Positions 19,971 to 30,070 of a DNA stretch of 64,000 nt are shown here, piece after piece. The stretch's first letter is position 1, and each line of letters starts with the position of its first letter. A program made the position numbers and the translations under genes. The DNA lies in assembly GCA_963752605.1 (NCBI GenBank), contig CAVVYW010000006.1, positions 1,004,469-1,068,468 of the forward strand. The letters are read 5' to 3'. Under the pieces are notes generated by a model, which was given only the letters and a program-made list of their open reading frames with translations, was not told the DNA's origin and made no database searches. The stretch comes from CAVVYW01 sp963752605. Lineage in GTDB: Bacteria; Actinomycetota; Thermoleophilia; Solirubrobacterales; 70-9.

Positions 19971-20584
19971 CTACTGCTCGATCACCTCGGCGCCCGGGCG
20001 GCGCTTTGAAGCGGAAATGGTCGGCCGCCAGCGGCGGGTTCGCGACGACCTGGCTGAACTGCAGCAACGAGCGTTGGCCGAAGGCGTCGAGGATCTCGAT
20101 GGCCGCGAGTTGCTTGCCCTTGAAGCCGACGCGCAGCGACTGCACCGAGCCGTCCTTCGCTTTCGGCTTGGCCTCCGCCCACGCGAGGCCGTTGCCGTCG
20201 GGCAGCGCTGCGAGGTCGAAGTCCTTGTCGAGCGAGCCGCCGGCGAGCACCGCCGCGGGGGTCGCGCCGAGCGCGTGGTCGAACTTGCGCGAGCTCACCT
20301 GGTTGAGGTCGGCGTCGTAGATCCACACCTTCTGGCCGTCGCCGACGATCACCTGCTCGAAAGGCTTGCTTGTACTCGAAGCGAAAACGATTCGGCCGCG
20401 AGAACTCGAAGTTGCCGCTCGAGACTTTTTTCTTCGCGCCGTCGGGCGAGTGCACGGTCTGCGTGAACGCGGCCGAGCCCGTCTTCACGTCGCGCACGAA
20501 CTCCTTCAACGTGTCGACCGCGTCGGCACGCGCGCGACTGTCGCAGCGAACAGCACGCTGCAAACATCCAGGACTTCGTTGCAT
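19971..20584 (-). CDS. lolA: Outer-membrane lipoprotein carrier protein LolA, frameshifted
   Basis: This is the periplasmic chaperone that takes lipoproteins from LolCDE to LolB. It has an N-terminal signal (rebuilt as LQRAVLFAATVARADA), then VDTLKEFVRDVKTGSAAFTQ, FEFSRPNRFRFEYKQAF, QVIVGDGQKVWIYDADLNQV and the closing FRFKAPPG then AEVIEQ. All are standard LolA segments. The length, about 204 residues, is normal. Frame changes fall near 20540, 20365 and 19997. It lies between ftsK and rarA, the usual order in Burkholderiales. Two strong hairpins separate it from ftsK. Confidence 0.92.
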
Positions 20585-20640
20585 CCTAGTTTCGAAGCGG
20601 CACTCCGTTTCGCATCGAGCCGCCGCAACCAAGCAAACAC

Positions 20641-20716
20641 CGCGGATCCGGCTCCGCCGGTCCGCGGGTGTTGCCCCCTTGAGGGGGAGCGCCGAAGGCG
20701 CTTCGGGGGTGGTTCA
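20641..20716. repeat. Double hairpin between ftsK and lolA, GC-rich intergenic repeat
   Basis: Two structures lie back to back. The first is a stem of CGCGGA and CCGG with its complement around CTCCG (about 20641-20667). The second is compound: CCCCC-TTGA-GGGGG (20674-20687) and AGCGCC-GAA-GGCGCT (20688-20702), followed by TCGGGGGTGG. On the minus strand it begins right after the ftsK stop codon. I know this cccccttgaggggg...cttcgggggtgg pattern as a frequent intergenic element of Rubrivivax/Leptothrix-type genomes. It may end or stabilise the ftsK transcript. Confidence 0.7.
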
Positions 20717-23086
20717 TCGCTGCGCGAAGGCACCAGGAGATCGCGGTTGCCATTGCTCGCCATGCTCGATACGAGCCCGGATTTCTCCATTTGTTCCAGC
20801 AATCGCGCGGCGCGGTTGTAGCCGATGCGCAAGTGACGCTGCACCAGCGAGATCGACGCGCGGCGATGCTGCAGCACGATCGACACCGCCTGGTCGTACA
20901 TCGGATCGGCCTCGCCGTCGCCGCCGGCTGCGCCCTCGCCGGCGCTGGCCACGTCGCCATCGAGCACACCGCCTTCGAGGATGCCGTCGATGTAGTTCGG
21001 CTCGCCCTGGCTCTTCAGGTATTCGACCACGCGGTGCACTTCCTCGTCGCTGACGAAGGCGCCGTGCACGCGGATCGGCAGGCCGCCGCCGGGCGGCAGG
21101 TACAGCATGTCGCCCTGGCCGAGCAGTGCCTCGGCGCCCATCTGGTCGAGGATCGTGCGGCTGTCGATCTTGCTCGACGACCTGGAAGCTCAGGCGCACC
21201 GGAATGTTGGCCTTGATCAGGCCGGTGATCACGTCGACGCTCGGGCGCTGCGTCGCGAGGATCAGGTGGATGCCGGCGGCGCGCGCCTTCTGCGCCAGCC
21301 GGGCGATCAGCTCCTCGATCTTCTTGCCGACCACCATCATCAGGTCGGCGAGCTCGTCGATCACGACGACGATCGACGGCAGCCGCTCGAGCGGCTCGGG
21401 CGCTTCGGGCGTCAGGCTGAACGGATTCGGCAGAGATCTCGCCGCGCTCGGCGGCATCTGCGATCTTGCGGTTGTAGCCGGCGAGCTGGCGCACGCCGAG
21501 CTTGCTGAGCAGCTTGTAGCGCCGCTCCATCTCGCCGACACACCAGTTGAGCGCGTTGGCCGCCTGCTTCATGTCGGTGACCACGGGGGCCAGCAGGTGC
21601 GGGATGCCTTCGTAGACGCTCAGCTCGAGCATCTTCGGGTCGATGAAGATCATGCGCACGTCGCGCGCCTCGGCCTTGTACAGCAGGCTCAGGATCATCG
21701 CGTTGATGCCGACCGACTTGCCCGAGCCGGTGGTGCCGGCCACCAGGCAGTGCGGCATCTTCGCCAGATCGGCGACCATCGCCGCGCCGACGATGTCCTT
21801 GCCGAGGCCGAGCGTGAGCTGCGACGCGGCGTCGTTGTAGGTCGGCGAGCCGAGGATCTCGGCCAAGCGAATGACCTGCCGCTTCGCGTTCGGCAACTCG
21901 AGCGCCATCGTCGTGCGCCCGGGGATCGTCTCGACCACGCGGATCGACACCAGGCTGAGCGAGCGCGCGAGGTCCTTCGCCAGGTTGACGATCTGCGCGC
22001 CCTTCACGCCGGTCGCGGGCTCGATCTCGTAGCGCGTGATCACCGGGCCCGGCGACGCGGCGACGACGCGCACGTCGACACCGAAGTCCTTCAGCTTCTT
22101 CTCGATCAGGCGCGACGTCATCTCCAGCGACTCGGTCGTGATCGTCTCGACCTTGGCCGGGCGCCGCATCGAGCAGATCGACCTGCGGCAGCTTGGTGTC
22201 GCTGAGCTCGCTGAACAGCAGCTTCTGGCGTTCCTTGATGACGCGCTTCGATTCCGGGATCTCGCTGATCGTGCGGCTCGATGACGATCGGCGCCTGGTC
22301 GATCGCGATCTGGCGCTCGACCTCGAACACATGCTCGCGCTCGCGCAGCGCCCGCTCGCCGATGCGGCGGTCTTCGGCGCGCTCGATGCGCTCCTGTCGC
22401 AATTCGCGCCAGCCTTCGATCCACGCGCCGATGCGCTCTGCGACCGCGAGCCACGAGAACTTCAAGGTCAGCGACAGGCCGACGAGCAGCGCCGCGATCC
22501 ACAACACGCCCGACCCCGCGAAGCCGAGCGCCTTCATGCTCAGCGGTGCGATCGAATAGCCGAGCACGCCGCCGGCGTGCAGCCCCGGCAGCCGCGACTC
22601 CCAGTGATACAGCCGCGTGTATTCGAGCGAACAGCTCGCGGCGAGCAGCAGCACGAGCCCGAGCCAGAACAACCAGCGCGGCCGGTCCGGATCGGCGGGT
22701 GCCGCGCCGGCATCGTCGCGCAACAGCCGCGCCAGCGCCCCCAACCAGGCGCGCGCCGAGACGAACAGGAACCACCACGCCGAGAACCCGAAAGCCCAGA
22801 GCAGGAGATCGGAGAAATAAGCGCCGACGGTGCCGGCCCAGTTGCGCGTGACACCCGGGGTTCCGCTCGTCGACCACGCAGGGTCGGCCGCGTTGTGAGA
22901 GGCCATCGCGAGCAGCGCCAGCAACCACAACACGCCGCCGAGCGCGATGCCCAGCTGCGTGCGCCAGCGCGCGGGTTGCGGCGCTTGCGCCTTGCGCTTG
23001 CGGGGATTGCGGGTGTAGGTGGCGGTGTCGGCGGAGCCTGAAGACGGGCTCGCCTCGGCTCGCAAGGATCCGAGCGGAAAAGTCAT
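20714..23086 (-). CDS. ftsK: DNA translocase FtsK, frameshifted
   Basis: This is the septal DNA pump that clears chromosome ends at division. The N-terminus has about four membrane helices (for example LGIALGGVLWLLALLAMAS), a charged linker follows, and the motor domain has Walker A VAGTTGSGKSVGINAMILSL, Walker B VVVIDELADLMMV and ATQRPSVDVITGLIKANIPV. The gamma winged-helix domain closes it (RASISLVQRHLRIGYNRAAR). Length is about 790 residues, typical for betaproteobacteria. Frame changes lie near 22275, 22165, 21435, 21180 and 20735. The stop at 20714 sits at the edge of the GC-rich repeat, which supports that end. Confidence 0.93.
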
Positions 23087-23132
23087 GAGCGAGATTGTGC
23101 CCGCGTCATGAGCGGGTCAGCGTGACGCGGTG

Positions 23133-23801
23133 TCAATCGGCCGGCAGCCGTTCCTTGATGACGACCGAGCCGTTTTCCTGCGTCTGGATCACGCCGCGCT
23201 CTTCGAGGTCCTTCATCACGCGGCTGACCATTTCGCGCGACGCGCCGACGATCTTCGCCATGTCCTGGCGCGACACCTTGTTGCGAATCAGCAATTGATC
23301 GCCGTTCTGCTCGGCCATGTCGAGCAGCGAACGCGCGACGCGGCCATAGACATCGAGCAGCGCCAGCGATTCGATCTGCCGGTCGGCGTTGCGCAAGCGC
23401 TGCACCAGGCCGCGAAGGATCGCGTACGACAGGCTGGAGTTTTCCGGCAGGCAGCGCGCGAACTCGGCGCGCCCGAGCACGAGCATGTCGGTCTGCACCT
23501 CGGCGCGCACCGTGGCCGAATGCGGCTCGTTGTCGATCAGGCTCATCTCGCCGACGTAGTCGCCGGGTTGCAGCACCGCGAGGATGACTTCGCGCCCTCG
23601 GGAGTCGGAGGTCAGCACACGCGCGCGGCCGGTCAGCAGGATGAACAGCGCGTTCGATTTTCGACCGTGCTCGACGATGATCTCGCCGCGGCGGTAGCGA
23701 CGCTTGACCACGCTGTCGGCGATCGACTGCGCCTGCTCGTTGGTCAGGAGCGAGAACAGCGGCACTCGTCGAATCAGATCGAGATTGGACAGCATGGCCA
23801 T
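23133..23801 (-). CDS. Crp/Fnr-family transcriptional regulator
   Basis: This is an intact 222-residue regulator. An N-terminal cyclic-nucleotide-binding fold (RRGEIIVEHGRKSNALFILL, PGDYVGEMSLIDNEPHSATV) is followed by a Crp-type helix-turn-helix (SRQDMAKIVGASREMVSRVM). There are no clustered cysteines for an Fe-S cluster, so it is Crp-like and not an oxygen-sensing Fnr. It is divergent from trxB with about 120 bases between the start codons, and ends 47 bases from the ftsK start. The effector and targets cannot be told from sequence. Confidence 0.92.
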   Translation of the reverse strand: MAMLSNLDLIRRVPLFSLLTNEQAQSIADSVVKRRYRRGEIIVEHGRKSNALFILLTGRARVLTSDSRGREVILAVLQPGDYVGEMSLIDNEPHSATVRAEVQTDMLVLGRAEFARCLPENSSLSYAILRGLVQRLRNADRQIESLALLDVYGRVARSLLDMAEQNGDQLLIRNKVSRQDMAKIVGASREMVSRVMKDLEERGVIQTQENGSVVIKERLPAD

Positions 23802-23944
23802 CGGGCGGTCTCCTTTTCCCTCTGTTTGCGGCTGGCGCTGGCTACGCCTTCCTACAATGTGGCTATTGTGCCGATCATGACGATTGATGTCACCGGTATG
23901 GCACCCATGTCAGACTCATCGTGACCGCGAATCTACTCCAAGCC

Positions 23945-24901
23945 ATGACCCCTGAAGTGCGCCACAGCGAAGTTTTGATCCTCGGCTCCGGCCCCGCGGG
24001 CTACACCGCTGCGGTCTATGCGGCGCGCGCCAACCTGAAGCCGCGCTCGATCACCGGCCTGGCGCAGGGTGGCCAGCTGATGACGACCACCGACGTCGAC
24101 AACTGGCCGGCCGACGCGACGGGCGTGCAGGGGCCGGACCTGATGCAGCGGTTTCTGCAGCACGCCGAGCGCTTCGACACCGATGTCGTGTTCGACCACA
24201 TCAACGCGGTCGACCTGTCGAAGCGCCCGTTCACGCTGAAAGGCGATTCGGGCGAGTACAGCTGCAACGCGCTGATCATCGCGACCGGCGCGAGCGCCAA
24301 GTACCTGGGGCTGCCCTCCGAAGAGGCGTTCATGGGGCGCGGCGTGAGCGGATGCGCGACCTGCGACGGATTCTTCTACCGCGACCAGGCCGTTTGCGTC
24401 GTCGGGGGCGGCAACACCGCGGTCGAAGAAGCGCTGTACCTGTCGAACATCGCGTCGAAGGTCAGCCTGATCCACCGCCGCGACAAGTTTCGCGCCGAGC
24501 CGATCCTCGTCGACAAGCTGATGGACAAAGTGAAGGCCGGCAAGGTCGAGCTGCACCTGTGGCACACGCTCGACGAGGTGCTCGGCGACGCTTCGGGCGT
24601 CACCGGCGTGCGCATCAGGCACACGCAAGACGCGGGCACGAAGGAGCTTTCGCTCAAGGGCTGCTTCATCGCGATCGGGCACCAGCCGAACACCGAGATC
24701 TTCAAGGGCCAGCTCGAAATGAAGGACGGCTACATCATCACCAAGGGCGGGCTCAACGGGCTTGCGACGATGACGAGCGTGCCCGGTGTGTTCGCCTCGG
24801 GCGACGTGCAGGATCACGTCTACCGCCAGGCGATCACCAGCGCCGGCACGGGCTGCATGGCCGCGCTCGACGCGCAGCGCTACCTGGAGCAGGCCGCCTG
24901 A
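23945..24901 (+). CDS. trxB: Thioredoxin reductase TrxB
   Basis: This is an intact 318-residue NADPH-dependent flavoprotein that reduces thioredoxin. The FAD motif LILGSGPAGYTAAVYAARAN is at the N-terminus, the redox pair in CATCDGFFYR at about residues 138-141, the NADPH motif VVGGGNTAVEEALYLSNIAS, and the C-terminal FAD contact FASGDVQDHVYRQAITSAGTG. An in-frame GTG at 23921 would add eight residues; I chose ATG 23945 because MTPEVRHSEVLILGSG fits the family start. A TACAAT box at 23853-23858 is a possible -10 element. Confidence 0.95.
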   Translation: MTPEVRHSEVLILGSGPAGYTAAVYAARANLKPRSITGLAQGGQLMTTTDVDNWPADATGVQGPDLMQRFLQHAERFDTDVVFDHINAVDLSKRPFTLKGDSGEYSCNALIIATGASAKYLGLPSEEAFMGRGVSGCATCDGFFYRDQAVCVVGGGNTAVEEALYLSNIASKVSLIHRRDKFRAEPILVDKLMDKVKAGKVELHLWHTLDEVLGDASGVTGVRIRHTQDAGTKELSLKGCFIAIGHQPNTEIFKGQLEMKDGYIITKGGLNGLATMTSVPGVFASGDVQDHVYRQAITSAGTGCMAALDAQRYLEQAA

Positions 24902-24947
24902 GCGACACGTCCGGTGTACGCTGCCCGGTCCACGCACACAGTCTGGC

Positions 24948-24953
24948 TATAAT
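24948..24953 (+). promoter_or_regulatory. Likely -10 element for rpmB-rpmG
   Basis: A perfect TATAAT lies 35 bases before the rpmB start and 46 bases after the trxB stop. No good -35 box is seen at the usual 16-18 base spacing. Ribosomal protein operons normally have a strong promoter, which supports the call. Confidence 0.6.
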
Positions 24954-24988
24954 CGCCGTCTTTGCCGATTGCATGTGGGAGAGCGTCG

Positions 24989-25222
24989 ATGGCACGCGTC
25001 TGTCAAGTCACGGGCAAGCGCCCGATGGTGGGAAACAACGTCTCCCACGCCAACAACAGGACCAAGCGCCGGTTCCTGCCGAACCTGCAGTACCGCCGGT
25101 TCTGGCTCGAAACCGAAAACCGCTGGGTGCGGCTGCGCGTGACGAACGCTGCACTGCGCCTGATCGACAAGGTGGGCATCGAAAAGGTCGTCGCCGACCT
25201 GCGTGCCAAGGGTGAACTCTGA
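24989..25222 (+). CDS. rpmB: 50S ribosomal protein L28
   Basis: This is an intact 77-residue basic protein. MARVCQVTGKRPMVGNNVSH and the following KRRFLPNLQYRRFWLE are the standard L28 opening. The betaproteobacterial form has no zinc ribbon. It is followed by L33 after 14 bases, with an AGGAG ribosome-binding site in between (GAACGAGGAGCGGGCC), so the two are one operon. In-frame upstream starts exist, but ATG 24989 gives the conserved N-terminus. Confidence 0.97.
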   Translation: MARVCQVTGKRPMVGNNVSHANNRTKRRFLPNLQYRRFWLETENRWVRLRVTNAALRLIDKVGIEKVVADLRAKGEL

Positions 25223-25236
25223 ACGAGGAGCGGGCC

Positions 25237-25404
25237 ATGGCCAAAGGTGCACGCGAAAAGATCAAGCTGGAGTCCTCAGCCGGGACCGGCCATTTCTACA
25301 CGACGAACAAGAACAAGAAGACCACGCCCGAGAAGCTCGAATTCATGAAGTTCGATCCGAAGGCGCGCAAGCACGTGCTGTACAAGGAAACGAAGCTGAA
25401 GTAG
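25237..25404 (+). CDS. rpmG: 50S ribosomal protein L33
   Basis: This is an intact 55-residue protein beginning MAKGAREKIKLESSAGTGHF. It has TNKNKKTTPEKLEFMKFDPK and ends KHVLYKETKLK, the usual L33 sequence. It is the cysteine-free form, which does not bind zinc. It is the second gene of the rpmB-rpmG pair and is followed by two tandem terminators. Confidence 0.97.
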   Translation: MAKGAREKIKLESSAGTGHFYTTNKNKKTTPEKLEFMKFDPKARKHVLYKETKLK

Positions 25405-25422
25405 ATGACGATGACGAAGAGC

Positions 25423-25449
25423 GGGGTCGCGTTGCGACCCCTTCTTTTT
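25423..25449 (+). terminator. Rho-independent terminator after rpmG
   Basis: A perfect eight-base stem GGGGTCGC / GCGACCCC with a GTT loop is followed by TTCTTTTTG. It sits 19 bases after the rpmG stop codon and is a classic intrinsic terminator. Confidence 0.92.
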
Positions 25450-25459
25450 GTGCAGCAGA

Positions 25460-25490
25460 AACGGCCCGCGTTGCGGGCCGTTCTTGTTTT
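25460..25490 (+). terminator. Second tandem terminator
   Basis: A perfect ten-base stem AACGGCCCGC / GCGGGCCGTT with a GTT loop is followed by CTTGTTTT. It stands 11 bases after the first terminator. It also lies just past the 3' end of the convergent desaturase gene (25508) and could stop that transcript too, though only TTTCTG follows the stem on that strand. Confidence 0.88.
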
Positions 25491-25507
25491 GGGCTGGCGC
25501 GCGCGCG

Positions 25508-26735
25508 TCAGGCGTGCGCGGCTCGCAACTTGCAGCGAGAACTCGGCGAGCACGGCGATGCCGCTTTCCTCGGCCTTCTTGCACCAGGCCTGCAGGTCGC
25601 TGACGAGTTGCTCGGCCGACACGTTGGTGCGCGTCCACAGCTGGCGCAGTTCCTCGCGCATCGCCACGAGCTTCGTCAAGCCGGGGCTCGCTTCGCAGGC
25701 ACGCGCGACCTGCGCCTTGATGCCGTGCGGGATCTTGTCGTCGTCGCGGTGCAGCCAGCGACGCGCCAGATGCATCTCGGCCCACTTCGCGGTGTTCTGG
25801 GCACCCTCGGCCTTCAGGCGCTGCAACTCGGCCGCACAGGCGCGACGCATCTCGCGCGCGTATTTCGCCATCACTTCATAGCGGTTCGCGATGATCGCTT
25901 CGAGCGTCTGCGAGTCGGCCACCGGCTTGATGGTGCCAAGCTTGAGCATCGGCGGGGTCTTGCGCGAGCGTCGCGAGGCCGAGCATCTCGAGCCCGCGGA
26001 TGTAGCATCCAGCCGATGTCGAACTCGTAGCTCTTCACCGACAACTTGGCCGATGTCGGATACGTGTGGTGGTTGTTGTGCAGTTCCTCGCCGCCGATGA
26101 TGATGCCCCACGGCGAAACGTTCGTCGACGCATCGGGCGCCTCGAAGTTGCGGTAGCCCCACCAGTGGCCGATGCCGTTGATGATGCCGGCCGCGGTGAC
26201 GGGGATCCACAGCATCTGCACCGCCCACACGGTCAGGCCGATCGCGCCGAACAGCAACAGGTCGATGATCAGCATCAAGCCGACGCCCTGCCAGTTGAAG
26301 CGGCTGTACAGATTGCGCTCGAGCCAGTCGTTCGGCGTGTTGTGGCCGAACTTCTGCAGCGTCTCGGCGACCTTCGCTTCGGCGCGATAGAGCTCGCCGC
26401 CTTGCAGCAGCACCGTGCGGATGCCACGCGTCTGCGGGCTGTGCGGGTCGTCTTCGGTTTCGCACTTCGCGTGGTGCTTGCGGTGGATCGCGACCCACTC
26501 CTTGGTCACCATGCCGGTGGTCAGCCACAGCCACGCGCGGAAAAAATGCGAGGCGATCGGATGCAGGTCGAGCGCGCGGTGCGCCTGCGCGCGGTGCAGG
26601 AAGATCGTGACTGACGCGATCGTGATGTGCGTCAAGCCGAGCGTGACAAGGATCACCTGCCACCACGATGCGCTCGACCAGACCCTCGCTCAACCAGCTC
26701 AGCAAAGCGTCGCGCACCATCAGAAACTCATTCAT
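25508..26735 (-). CDS. Fatty-acid desaturase (acyl-CoA/acyl-lipid delta-9 type), frameshifted
   Basis: This is a membrane di-iron desaturase of about 408 residues. The three histidine boxes are present: HRAQAHR, HRKHH in WVAIHRKHHAKCE, and HNNHH in GEELHNNHHTYPTSAKLS. Hydrophobic helices flank them. A charged C-terminal tail of about 140 residues (MRRACAAELQRLKAEGAQNT and onward) is typical of the Burkholderiales enzymes and sets them apart from the shorter cyanobacterial ones. It should introduce a double bond into membrane acyl chains. Frame changes are near 26665, 25985 and 25528; the last is an extra C whose removal gives a stop at 25508. It is convergent with rpmG. Confidence 0.9.
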
Positions 26736-26864
26736 TGTTTGCCTTGGGCCCGTTGTCGAAATGCGGGCCAGTGATTGTATGCGAGCCCCGCTGCAAGCGG
26801 ATGAATCGCAATCGGTCAAGTGGGGCCGCTTTCGCTGCTTTCCAGCGGCGGTAACGCATGGAAT

Positions 26865-28123
26865 TCATCGACGTTCCCAGGTTGCCGCGAAGAAGCCGTC
26901 CGTTGCGTGGCGATGCGGCCACAAACGCAGTTGATCGGCGTGCACGAGCTCGTCGATCGAGCCGACACGCGCGCGTGCCAGCGCTTGCGACGCCGGCAGT
27001 ACGTCGAATTCACGATGCGTTTCGCTGAACTGTTGCGCGATCGCCTCGTTTTCCGATGTCAGCAGGCTGCATGTTGCGTAAACCAGCCGACCTCCGGGCT
27101 TCAGCAGCCGTGCTGCGCTCGCCAGGATCGCCGCCTGCTTGACGCGCAACTCCTCGATCGCCTTGCGGCGACTGCCTCCACTTCAAGTCCGGATTGCGCC
27201 GCAGCGTACCGAGCCCCGAGCACGGCGCGTCGACGAGCACGCGGTCGATCTTTCCGGCCAGCCGCTTGATGCGATCGTCACGCTCGTGCGCGATCTGCGC
27301 CGGGTACACGTTCGACAGTCCACTGCGCGCGAGCCGCGGCTTCAGCGCATCGAGCCGATGGCCCGAGGTGTCGAATGCGTACAGGCGCCCGGTGTTGCGC
27401 ATCGCAGCACCGAGCGCCAGCGTCTTGCCGCCGGCGCCGGCGCAGAAATCGACGACCATCTCGCCGCGCTTCGCGTCGGTGAGCAGCACCAGCAGCTGGC
27501 TGCCCTCGTCCTGCACCTCGACGTCGCCGCGCTTGAACACGTCGAGCCTGTGGACGGCCGGCTTGCCTTGCACGCGCAGCGCCCACGGCGAATAGCGCGT
27601 CGGATGAGCGTCGATGTCGGCCGATGCGAGCGCGGCTTGCACTTCCTCGCGCTTGGCCTTCAGCACGTTCACGCGCAGGTCCAGCGGTGCGGGCTCGTTC
27701 AGGCTGGCGGCCAGCGCCCAGAACTCGTCGCCGAGTTGTGCCTGCAACGGCTGCGCGATCCAGTCGGGCAGGTTGTGGCGCAGCTTCGGCGCGAGCGACG
27801 GCGCGGTCGATCGAGCTGACGTGGTCGAGCCACTCGATTTCCTGCGGCCCGAGCGCGCCGCGCAGAAAAGCCGGGTTGCCCTGCCAGCCGAGAATCGCCA
27901 GGCGCCGCTCCATCGCGCCGTGCCCCGACTGCGCGAAGTGCTGCCACAACAGACGCCGCCGCAGCACCGTGTACGTCGTCTCCGCCAGCGTGTGGCGCTC
28001 GCGCGGACCCAACGCACGATGGCGTCGAAAGAAGTCGGAGACCACGCCATCGGCCGGCGCGTCGAACTTCAGCACTCCACGCAACAACTCGGTGGCGAGA
28101 TCCAGCAGTGCACCCGGATGCAT
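26865..28123 (-). CDS. rsmB: 16S rRNA m5C967 methyltransferase RsmB, frameshifted
   Basis: This RNA methyltransferase has about 419 residues. An N-terminal NusB-like RNA-binding domain (LTLAETTYTVLRRR region) is followed by the SAM-dependent domain: VVDFCAGAGGKTLALGAAM, the catalytic cysteine motif DAPCSGLGTLRRNPDLKWR and the second cysteine in YATCSLLTSENEA. The end reads DGFFAATWERR. Frame changes lie near 27812 and 27180. It is followed on the same strand by the desaturase and preceded by purN (nine bases between), so purN-rsmB is probably one operon. Confidence 0.93.
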
Positions 28124-28132
28124 CGGCTCGCG

Positions 28133-28759
28133 TCACGACAACGACTGCGACTCGCCGGTCATCTGCGTGACGATGCCGCCCTGCACCCGCAGCGACCCGT
28201 CGATGAGCCAGCGCAGGCACAGCGGGTACAGCACGTGCTCGCGCGCGAGCACACGCGCAGCGAGCGTCTCCTCGGTGTCCGCGGGCAATACCGGCACCAC
28301 TGCCTGCGCGATGATCGGACCATGGTCGAGGTCGTTGGTCACGAAGTGCACCGTCGCGCCGGCGAACTTGCAACCCGCTTCGATCGCGCGCCGGTGCGTG
28401 TGCAGCCCGGGGAATGCGGGCAGCAACGACGGGTGGATGTTGACGAGTCGGCCTGCATAGCGGTCGACGAACGCGGGCCCGAGGATGCGCATGAATCCGG
28501 CGAGCACCACAACGTCGGGCGCATGGACATCGATGGCCTCCGCCAACGCGGCATCGAAGCGCTCACGGTCGGCGAATCGGCGATGCTCGACGACGGCGGT
28601 CGGGATGCCGCGCGCAGCAGCGAACGCCAGCGCCTGCGCATCGGGCCGGTTGCTGATGACCGCGGCCACACGCGCATGCCAGCCCTCCTTCGCGCAAGCC
28701 TGCACGATCGACTGCATGTTCGAGCCGCGCCCGGAAACCAGGATGACGATGCGCTTCAT
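28133..28759 (-). CDS. purN: Phosphoribosylglycinamide formyltransferase PurN
   Basis: This is an intact 208-residue enzyme of purine synthesis that transfers a formyl group from 10-formyltetrahydrofolate to GAR. It has the phosphate-binding start RIVILVSGRGSNMQSIVQAC, VLAGFMRILGPAFVDRYAGR, the catalytic block NIHPSLLPAFPGLHTHRRAI, and HFVTNDLDHGPIIAQAVVPV with the conserved aspartate. It is divergent from trpS with 62 bases between start codons. That gap holds a GTAGG-GCCT-CCTAC dyad and a TACAAT box. Confidence 0.95.
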   Translation of the reverse strand: MKRIVILVSGRGSNMQSIVQACAKEGWHARVAAVISNRPDAQALAFAAARGIPTAVVEHRRFADRERFDAALAEAIDVHAPDVVVLAGFMRILGPAFVDRYAGRLVNIHPSLLPAFPGLHTHRRAIEAGCKFAGATVHFVTNDLDHGPIIAQAVVPVLPADTEETLAARVLAREHVLYPLCLRWLIDGSLRVQGGIVTQMTGESQSLS

Positions 28760-28821
28760 CGGCGCGCAGTGTAGGGCCTCCTACAATCCCACCCTGCCCT
28801 TTCAGCCCGCGTTCTCGATTC

Positions 28822-30050
28822 ATGAGCGAAGCCGTTTCCACCGACACCCGCACGCCGCAGCGAGTGCTGTCGGGCATGCGCCCGACCGGCGCCATGCACC
28901 TGGGCCACTACCACGGGGCGCTGAAGAACTGGGTGCGCCTGCAGCGCGACTACGAGTGCTTCTATTTCGTCGCCGACTGGCACGCGCTCACGACGCACTA
29001 CCAGGACCGCGAGATCATCGAGCAAAGCGTCTACGAGATGGTGATCGACTGGCTTGCCGCGGGCATCGATCCGGAGCGGGCGACGATCTTCATCCAGAGC
29101 CGGCTGCCCGAGCACGCCGAGCTGTTCACGCTGCTGGCGATGGGCACGCCGCTCAGCTGGCTCGAGCGCATGCCGACCTACAAGGACCAGATCGAAAAGC
29201 TGAAGGACCGCGACCTCGCGACCTACGGCTTTCTCGGCTACCCGCTGCTGCAGGCGGCCGACATCCTGATCTACAAGGCGGCCTTCGTTCCGGTCGGCGA
29301 GGACCAGGCGCCGCACGTCGAGATCACGCGCGAGGTGGCGCGCCGTTTCAATCACCTGTACGGCCGCGAGCCCGACTTCGAGGCCAAGGCGCAAGCCGCC
29401 GTCAAGAAGCTCGCGAAGGCCGACGGCAAGACCTTCGAGGCCGCACGCAAGGTGTTCCAGGAGACGGGCAACGGGCAGGCGCTCGCAAGCGGGACGCGCG
29501 GCCATCGCGAACAGCGGCGCGCTGAGCGCGGCCGAGCGCGATCTGCTCGAGGGTTACTTGCGCGGTGCGGGCAAGACGATCCTGCCCGAGCCGCAGGTGT
29601 TGCTCACCGAAGTGCAGCAAGCTGCCGGGCCTCGACGGCCAGAAGATGAGCAAGAGCTACGGCAACACGATCGCGATGCGTGAAGACCCGGCCGAGGTCG
29701 AGCGCAAGATCAAACGCATGCCGACCGACCCGAAGCGCGTGCGCCGCAGCGATCCCGGCAACCCCGAGGACTGCCCGGTGTGGCAGTTCCATCAGGTGTA
29801 TTCGAACGCCGAAACGAAGGCGTGGGTCGTCAAGGGCTGCACGACCGCCGGCATCGGTTGCCTCGAGTGCAAGCAGCCGGTGATCGACGCGATCAAGCAG
29901 GAACAGCAGCCATGGCGCGAGCGCGCCGAGGCCTACCTGAGCAACCCGAAGCAGGTGCACTGGATCGTCGAGGTCGGCACCGAGCGTGCGCGCACCGTCG
30001 CGCGCGAAACGATGCGCGAGGTGCGCCACGCCATGGGGCTCAGCACCTGA
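28822..30050 (+). CDS. trpS: Tryptophanyl-tRNA synthetase TrpS, frameshifted
   Basis: This is a class I synthetase of about 409 residues. The first signature is in PTGAMHLGHYHGALKNWV (HIGH-type) and the second is KMSKSYGNTIAMREDP near 29645. The C-terminal extension (KQVHWIVEVGTERARTVARE) is typical of the longer betaproteobacterial enzyme. Two breaks lie near 29487 and 29618. The second is an extra C (gtgagc becomes gtgcagc), and the joined sequence reads LLTEVSKLPGLDGQKMSKS. The gene is essential, so these breaks must be errors unless a second copy exists. Confidence 0.94.
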
Positions 30051-30070
30051 GGCAAGCGGGCGCTGCGGCC

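Noticed and set aside
28760..28821. A riboswitch or trp leader before trpS
   Set aside because: The gap is only 62 bases with a short dyad and a -10-like box; no leader peptide with Trp codons and no T-box features are visible.
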